NCBI GenBank assembly: GCA_025531455.1
Contig: JAMYHL010000039.1
Span: 351,122-415,121 of the forward strand
Origin: Apiotrichum sp. Y4204
Lineage: Eukaryota; Basidiomycota; Tremellomycetes; Trichosporonales; Trichosporonaceae
DNA length: 64,000 nt
Direction: 5' to 3'
Both the position numbers and the translations under genes were made by a program. The notes below the pieces were generated by a model. It was not told where the DNA came from and did not search any database. It saw nothing but the letters and a program-made list of their open reading frames with translations. Numbering within the stretch: the first letter of the stretch is position 1; every line of letters begins with the position of its first letter. Positions 57,732 through 64,000 of this stretch are shown in pieces.

Positions 57732-59586
57732 TTATTTTTGCTGCTCTGCAGTGTCGTGCTTGACCAGTGTCGTGCTTGACCGTATGCCAGGATCAGCTGC
57801 CAATGCCCCCACGCCCGTCAGCAAATTCTCATCGTGAGACACACCCCTCCTCGACGATTTTCTCGCCTGCAGCGCCGCCTTGACGGGGTTGGGTTGGTCG
57901 TAAACCCAGTCGAGCTCCTCGATTGTCATTCCCTGTGCCTCGATGCCAAAGAAGTACCAGCACGCGACGGCGACAATATTCATGATAATGAATAGGAGCA
58001 TGATGCGCCAGCCGTGACGCGCGAGGCCGATTCCGATGCCGAAAATCGAGGTGAGTTGCATCACGATCATGATGATCCACTTCACAGAAAGACCCCGGGC
58101 GCGCATTGCCGTCGTGAGCGCTTCCGCGGGGACAACGGCGTTGAGACACATGTACGTGTAACTCTGCACGATCATGAAAAGCACAATGTTAGCCAGAGCT
58201 GCCTTTCCCAGCGTGTGTCGGCTGGCGTCGCTAGGGGATTTTTTACTGAAAGTCGCCATTAGAGCGGTTACGATCGAGAGCAATATCGCCTGGGCCCACG
58301 AGCCACCGACGAGCATGTACCGCCGTGCAACATGGTCGCAGCCGAGCGCACCCACGAGCGCGCCAATACTCGAGAGGATAGAGGTCATTAGATGGTAGCC
58401 CAGCTGCTTTTCAGGTGTTGTGATGCCAATGTCGCGGTAAATGGCGACTGTGAAGTACGATAGGCCGTTTCCAGTGAACTGCGAGAAAAAGGCCATCATA
58501 ACGACTTGCGACATGCGCCACCGTCCAGACCTAGTAGCAAACAGTTGCGCGTAGTTGAACGAGTTTGCGGACGTCTCCCGACGAATAGAAGTAAGCATTT
58601 CGTTGTACTCGAGCTGAACAAGGGGCGAGTCGGGATCACCGTTGCCATCTGATGATCAACTCCAGCCTCAACGCACAATACCATGGCACATGCACTCACG
58701 GTACCTGATCAACCACTCATGAGCCTTTTCCACCTTCCCCTTCGCCATCAGGTAGCGAGGGCTTTCCGGAATGAAAGGCACGATCCATATCAGTCCGATA
58801 CACGCTAATGCCTGGAGAATGTGGGGAATGCGCCACGACCAGTGATTTTGAATGAAGCTTGTTCCGTAGCAGATGGCGGAGCACGGAATGGAACCGAGAT
58901 AGAATGCGGCGTTGAATAATCCGACAATGCGCCCACGCCACTGCGGCGGCGCGATTTCGGTCAAGTACGCGACAGCTGGAATGACCATGAATGCGCCTCC
59001 AGCACCAAGAATGATACGCGCCACGATGAACTGCCCGATGTGGGTGGCGCTTGAAGTGAGTGCCGTGCCGATGATAACGATAATGGAGCCGATAAACAAC
59101 GCGTGCCGACGTCCCCACATGTCACACGCCATTGAACTGAAGGGTGAACCGAGAAAGATGCCGGCGGGGTACACGGCAATCACACCCGACATGTATGCGC
59201 CCGATACACCAATGCCGGGAAATTGCTCATGCCAGAACGGCATCGCAGCAATGTTGGTCATAAGAGTCATGTCGTAGCCCATCGAGTAGACCGATAGGAT
59301 GCCCGCAATCAGTCCCAAGTACAGCTTGCGGGTAGCGGGACTCCAGCGTAAGGCAGAAGAGGCCGCGACTGCCGCGGCGAGTTCGGCCTAGTATGATCAG
59401 CCCCGGACTTGTGTTCTGTTCACCCACGTTCAGATGTGAACTGGTGTGAGCTACATCGGGCGTCCCGGTGTGGTGGTCCTCCTTGTACTTTGCCCCGTCT
59501 ATGTTTGGCGTGGTGGAGGTCGTGGACTGCGATGGTTCGCGTTCGCGCGTGCTCACATTCAGCGAGCCCTTGCGTATCTTGTCCAT
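57732..59586 (-). CDS. MFS transporter, sugar-porter family
   Basis: Three exons (59586-59428, 59387-58700, 58648-57732) give 587 residues. After a hydrophilic 70-residue tail, twelve membrane segments can be laid out. Sugar-porter signatures are present: GRRHALFIGS after helix 2, the ARIILGAGGAF helix, WRGRIVGLFN, PESPRYLMAKGK before the central loop, and the QFTGNGLSYF helix 7 block. The fungal members of this group import sugars, disaccharides or other small solutes with protons. It lies at the edge of the amino-acid-oxidase cluster, so a nitrogen or carbon substrate of that pathway is possible but unproven. A 16-bp tandem duplication near the stop has shifted the frame of the last residues. 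Confidence 0.9.
57750..57781 (-). repeat. 16-bp perfect tandem duplication in the MFS gene end
   Basis: The unit agtgtcgtgcttgacc occurs twice head to tail. As 16 is not a multiple of three, the two copies are read in different frames and the last residues of the transporter are altered. Confidence 0.95.
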
Positions 59587-60678
59587 GGCGACTGGGACGA
59601 GCCGGTATCATCGAAAGTCTGTTGGCACCGAGGTGGTGGAGATGAGGATTCCCATTACACAGTTCGGTCGAGCGAATCGCGATATGAGGAACAGTCTCCA
59701 CTGCTTGGCCGCCGGTGACTTGGAAAAATAAGGCTCTATGTGAAGAGTGGGGAAACGGAAGTGGACTTTATTGTTCGTGCGACAAAGGTACCACCTCTAT
59801 CTATCTGGTAAACTCAGTACCACGCCGTGCATACAATGCGGTAAGTATACCTCCCGGGCCCCCTATGCAAGATAGGCAAATTCCACATCATCCTGTCAGT
59901 CGAGCCGTCAGATCCCATAGAGCACGTAACCAGCTGGGCGCGCTGGGCGCCAGGGCTTGCGGAATGAAGGGCGGTCTGCGTGGAGAGATGTTCGCACACC
60001 CAATTGCACCGAGAGTGTGGCGGCGGGACCTGATGGCTGAGTTGGCTGAGACCTTTATTATGCGAGCCGCAGAGCGGTGATGGCCGATCGGAATGACAGC
60101 ATCTCTTTAACCACCTCACGGTGGCTCACGACATCAATGTTGGAGATTTCGAGCATCCATGAGTCACGTGCACTGTGCTAAGCACGGCTAGCACGGCCTG
60201 CACGGCTCCCAAAGCTCGCAAATTCCCACATTCCATGCATGACACACAGGATCCACCAATCCACAGATGCACAGAAGGCGCACGGACTGGGCGCGGATCA
60301 GAATCGATAAGCCAAATAAATTACCGAAGTTGAGCAAAGCAGGGCGCACGGCACGGACCACCAATCTTCCCCGTTTCCTGGAATGTTGACCCTGCAAAAC
60401 GATCGCATCCCAAATACCAAACGATCCCGAAATGGCGACCTGATAAACAGTCTTGGAGAGGAACGCGTCACGACTCGCTCATAGCTCGCGCGGCATGACT
60501 CATGGCAGTGCGATGCTCTCAACCGAATGGGGGAATGCGCGTTGTCGGAGGAATGCTTGTGGAGAAGGTATACAATCGATGAGTCATTAAGCACCGGCAT
60601 GAATGGCAACCAGCGGAATGCTACCACTGCTCGGACGTCCAAAGACGACGTCAACGACCCCCCACGCAGGTCAAAAAA
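59587..60678. other. Region upstream of the MFS gene up to tRNA-Asn
   Basis: It should hold the transporter promoter. Around 60176-60212 a short cacggc-containing unit repeats (gcacggctagcacggcctgcacggct). I see no gene. Confidence 0.5.
60673..60678 (-). terminator. Pol III T-run after tRNA-Asn
   Basis: Six T on the minus strand lie directly after the tRNA discriminator base. Confidence 0.75.
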
Positions 60679-60756
60679 CGACCTCGGAGAGGTTTGAACT
60701 CTCGATCTCCCGATTGCTTAACAGTCGGACGCCTTAACCAGCTTGGCCACGAAGTC
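60679..60756 (-). tRNA. tRNA-Asn (anticodon GTT) with a 4-nt anticodon-loop insertion
   Basis: On the minus strand GACTTCG pairs with CGAGGTC, discriminator G. The D arm is GCC/GGC. The anticodon stem is TCCGA/TCGGG. The loop reads CTGTTA, then AGCA (60715-60718), then A, which is four bases too long for a normal loop and lies at the standard intron site after position 37. The T arm is GAGAG-TTCAAAC-CTCTC. A T6 terminator follows (60673-60678 on the plus strand as A6). Confidence 0.87.
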
Positions 60757-60927
60757 TGGCAGGACCGAAAAACCGTTCTGTCTCTCTGAGAAGAGGCCTT
60801 CACCGTGACCACCCCGCGACGAATGCTCGGTAGTACACGAGTGCGCCCGACATGGGGGGTATGCGGTCAACGATACTGCACCAGCTCCGTCCGGTATGCG
60901 GCCAACGCCAAACGTTATCCGAAAGCT

Positions 60928-61139
60928 GCTCCGAGATCGCACCGAGAGAAATGGTCGCCGCAACCGAGGGCAACCGAGAAGATTCTCCAGACATTGGTAT
61001 TGTTGTATGTGATAAACCATATAAATGGTATCTAGTGTGGTGAACACTGCCAAATAGCATCCGACCACAGCTCCGAGACCACAGCGAGAGTTGTAGTGGC
61101 CGCAACCGAGTGCGACCGAGGGTTTCCAGCCTCCTCGGC
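60928..61139. repeat. Two diverged direct copies of a 65-70 bp unit
   Basis: Positions 60928-60990 and 61070-61139 align over most of their length (gctccgaga..ca.cgagag...gccgcaaccgag.gc.accgag...ccag). They are about four-fifths identical by eye. No terminal inverted repeats or target duplication are visible. Confidence 0.7.
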
Positions 61140-61803
61140 AGCACCTTATATGAACCCTGGTAGTCAACTGCGATCTTTCGTCCTTGAAAGAGAACATCTT
61201 TAACGATCAATCTGTCGGGGGCCCGCATCGAATCCGCTAAGTCGCTTCTACGGATTGAGAGGAGAAGTGTGGCACCAAACATTGGACGGTGGGTTCAACT
61301 GTGACTGTGCCGCCGAGCCTCCGAACGTCGACGATTGCCTGGGCTATTCGTGTCACCTCAATCTTGGGCACTCACGACTCGAGACAACTTCATCCCGGCT
61401 TGTTTTGGGTGAGAGGGTAGACAGAGGCAATGCTCAGAAGCTCTAAATGAATGATAGGCAAGCGAGGCAATGCCGCTGCATATCTTGTCAGCTCTTCCCC
61501 TGGGTGAGTTATCAATGGCTTAGGTGATGGATTAGCGTTTCAGCAGATTGTGATTAGAAAAAGGCCAACCATGCGCGGTCAACGCCCGTCACTGGTACGT
61601 TCCGCCAATGTGTTCCGGAAGAGGGGCTTGGTGTCCTCAAGTTACCCCAACCTAGTGGATTGCAAGTCGACATATGTGTTGTGCGACTGGTCAGACCGGT
61701 TTGGGCGGTACAAGTTTGTCTCGTCTACTTCGCCACAAGCTGCCTAAATCTTATCTCTGAACCGGTGCCTTTGCCTACCTTAATGCAGATGTCTAGTAAC
61801 TAT

Positions 61804-61840
61804 TCCAGTTACTACTGGAGGGACTCCAGTTCCTACTGGA
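61804..61840. repeat. Tandem pair of short hairpin units
   Basis: Two copies of TCCAGT-TNCT-ACTGGA (61804-61819 and 61825-61840), each a perfect 6-bp inverted repeat with a 4-base loop, stand five bases apart. Confidence 0.85.
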
Positions 61841-63398
61841 AGCCATGTGGGAAGACAGCTGCGGACCTGCGGCCCAAGACCGGAAATCAGCGCACTGTTC
61901 ATCCTGAACTGTGAATGGCCCGAGCCCATATCTACGATTGTGATGTAGTGGAAAGCAGAGCCAGAAACTTTGAACGCGATGGACCCTGTACCGGGCGGCT
62001 TGATCGTGGCCGCGAACACGATCATGTATGCCCGAAATACATGCAGGACCGCGTCGCACATCGGCAATGTGCCACGACAGTTTCGTTTTGCCGACTCCAG
62101 AGTGCACAAGGTGAGCTTTCCCTGCATCCATGGAACAGGTTAGTCGTGAGTGGACGGCGTTAAGTGGGCCTCGATGGCCTTCTACCACCACCAATGATTG
62201 GAGTGGACGGTTGATTCTCTGTTGTGTGGTTTGTGCGGGTAAGGTTCGTGCCTGGGCACCGATTGCAGCACACAGCAGCTCGCGAGGGAATAATACACGT
62301 CGGAGGTCACTCACAGTTAATACTCCTGTAGGTCATCGAGATCCAGTCACAGATCTACATCACGAGATACGTCGTCGTCGTTGTTCCCGGTGTATCGCCG
62401 CTGATAACATGGTTTATTGTCAAGATCGTCAATCCATTGGTGGCAAAGGCTTCATTTTCCCACGGCTGTGACCATAGTGGTCCCTGATGGCCGGTTGGCC
62501 GCAGGCCGCAATGGCCCGAAAGAATGCCCAAACCGCGGTGAGATCGAAGACGGACGGGTGGAGCGATTGGAAGGTGAGATGGATCAACAGCGAAGTGGAG
62601 GTTGAAGTTCTGAAGGCAATTAGCGCGTGAGCTAGACTGGCAGCTAATACAAGCATCATGCAGTGAGGAACATGAGGGGGATAGTAACCACATGCCATCG
62701 GTTGGTCCACAGCGTCAAGGGTGGTACCAGGTGGAGGTGACAACCAGACCGCCAGTGACATCGATGGCAGCACAACAGAAGCAGCAGTTTTCATGCAATC
62801 TGTTTAAGTTGACTCGCTTGTGTCGCCTGTCGAGTCAGATCAAGATAGTGTTCAGGACCGAGAAGGATATCAGGGCGGGAAACCTAGATTTCGAGCGTCG
62901 CGACCTCGACCACATTCATGTCTTGGGGTGCGAGCCCGCTGTATGATTGACTGTCAGCATCATGAGCAACAGCCTCATAATACAAACGGCCACTGCCCCT
63001 GTGATGTAGCCATGCCCAGTCCTATGCATGTTCCAGTCGTCATCGCTATTGCCCCAGTACTCGCTGTCTCCTTTGCCACACCAAACGGTAAGATTGCCCA
63101 ACAACCGCTCCTGACACTGTGCCTGCTGTCCTACGCGTTGCTGTCAGAGTTCTGAGGATCGTTTTCTTGTCAGGAGGAGCATTTGCGCGGCCAACGGCTC
63201 TTTCCCTCCTCGACCGCATCCCCGCGCACCCACACTCGCACCGACATACCGAGACTTTGAGAACTTACTCCTCTGTTTACTCGTCACTGGTACAGTATTA
63301 TGAGGGTGCTGGTTTGTCAGTGGGTGAACTGTTGTGTTTACTTTTAGAACTATCCCTGTCCTCATGTCCTAGCTGTCCTAGGTGTCCTGACCGGCCTG

Positions 63399-63426
63399 AC
63401 CGTGTACCGTGTACCGTGTACCGTGT
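63399..63426 (+). repeat. Heptamer tandem repeat (ACCGTGT, four copies)
   Basis: Four perfect head-to-tail copies of ACCGTGT. Confidence 0.95.
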
Positions 63427-63590
63427 CAAGAAATGCACAACATTCCACCCAAAGCTATGAAGCAATATGAAAGTGCTATCGAGTCCGAGGTCCGACTTGT
63501 ATAGCTCCTATCGACTCATTACGTTCATCATAATAAGGCCACTAATTCCACAATCGGATCCACAACCCACTACGCAACTGGCGCACCTAG

Positions 63591-64000
63591 GCACTTTGGG
63601 CGCCCTCTCCCTTTTTTTTTTCGCCTTCCCTCCCTTTGGCGCGCTTCTTGTCCCATCCCCCCACCCAGCCAGCCAGCCAGGTAGAGTCAGCTCGAGTCAG
63701 TACGGGAGTACCCTTTTGGCCCAAAGGCCCTGCCCGTGGTCCTGGGCCCATGCATCATCATCTCACTTCTGGCTCCCACCACCAACACCCCTCCCCCTCT
63801 CTCGGCCGGTTCACTTTGTTGGCGGACTGGATCTCATTCTTTTCATCACTCCCAGTCTGCTCTGTGTGTCATCACTACATCACACCACCCACGTTCAACA
63901 TCGGCCGTCGCAACTCGACTACATCACCCCCCCCCCCCCACCCTAACATCTTCCGGCACCCACAACACATCCCACGTGCAAAACACAAACCGCCCCAGCA
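63591..64000 (+). promoter_or_regulatory. Pyrimidine-rich end of window, probable leader of a gene beyond it
   Basis: The last 400 bases are C/T-rich, with a ccag microsatellite (about 63665-63680), a run of 13 C (63927-63939) and tracts like those in front of other genes here. A plus-strand gene probably starts just outside the window. Confidence 0.4.

Larger units (their letters stand above)
60757..63590. other. Gene-poor right end
   Basis: About 2.8 kb with several frames of 80-170 codons on both strands, none with a domain I recognise. A minus-strand frame at 62429-62794 begins with a signal-peptide-like stretch and could be part of a split secreted-protein gene, but I found no splice model that carries it further. 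Confidence 0.4.

Noticed and set aside
61780..62314. Overlapping minus-strand frames of 115 and 173 codons
   Set aside because: Both include the short hairpin repeats; attempts to splice them to each other or to the signal-peptide-like frame at 62429-62794 gave no consistent model.

Overview
This 64 kb window is nuclear DNA of a basidiomycete fungus, most likely a Tremellomycete yeast of the Trichosporonales kind. The genome affinity is inferred from GC-rich sequence, many short introns (about 35-60 nt, GTGAGT-type donors, CTRAC branch sites, CAG or TAG acceptors), C-ending codons in highly expressed genes, tRNA genes with introns, and the protein set. I rebuilt all gene models by hand from splice signals and reading-frame phase. 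Every multi-exon model listed closes in frame, but none has been compared with transcripts.

Left part (1-14.6 kb): an esterase/thioesterase-fold gene diverges from the RNA polymerase III subunit C11. Next come a SLC25A38/Hem25-type mitochondrial glycine carrier and, convergent to it, a large INCENP/Sli15 gene. INCENP is head-to-head with a haspin kinase gene, two factors of the same centromere-targeting pathway. A secreted CREG-like protein then diverges from ribosomal protein eS24.

Middle part (14.6-46.4 kb): a gene-poor stretch with three intron-containing tRNA genes (Pro, Ile, Ala), ribosomal protein eL36, a GPI-anchored polysaccharide-lyase-14-like wall protein, an orphan low-complexity chromatin-like protein, a five-zinc-knuckle CCHC protein and phosphoglycerate kinase with an unusual hydrophobic N-terminal extension. 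A cupin, a possible DASH/Spc34-like kinetochore protein, GINS subunit Sld5, a possible OB-fold protein, an orphan Cys-rich protein, a CobW/ZNG1 metallochaperone GTPase, a second tRNA-Ala and a mitochondrial acyl-CoA dehydrogenase follow.

Right part (48.5-59.6 kb): a FAD oxidoreductase of the DAO fold converges on a D-amino-acid oxidase with a peroxisomal AKL tail. Beside them are a C2H2 plus fungal-specific-domain transcription factor (13 exons) and an MFS sugar-porter-type carrier. Together they look like a small catabolic gene cluster. The last 4.4 kb holds one tRNA-Asn and short repeats, with no gene I can support.
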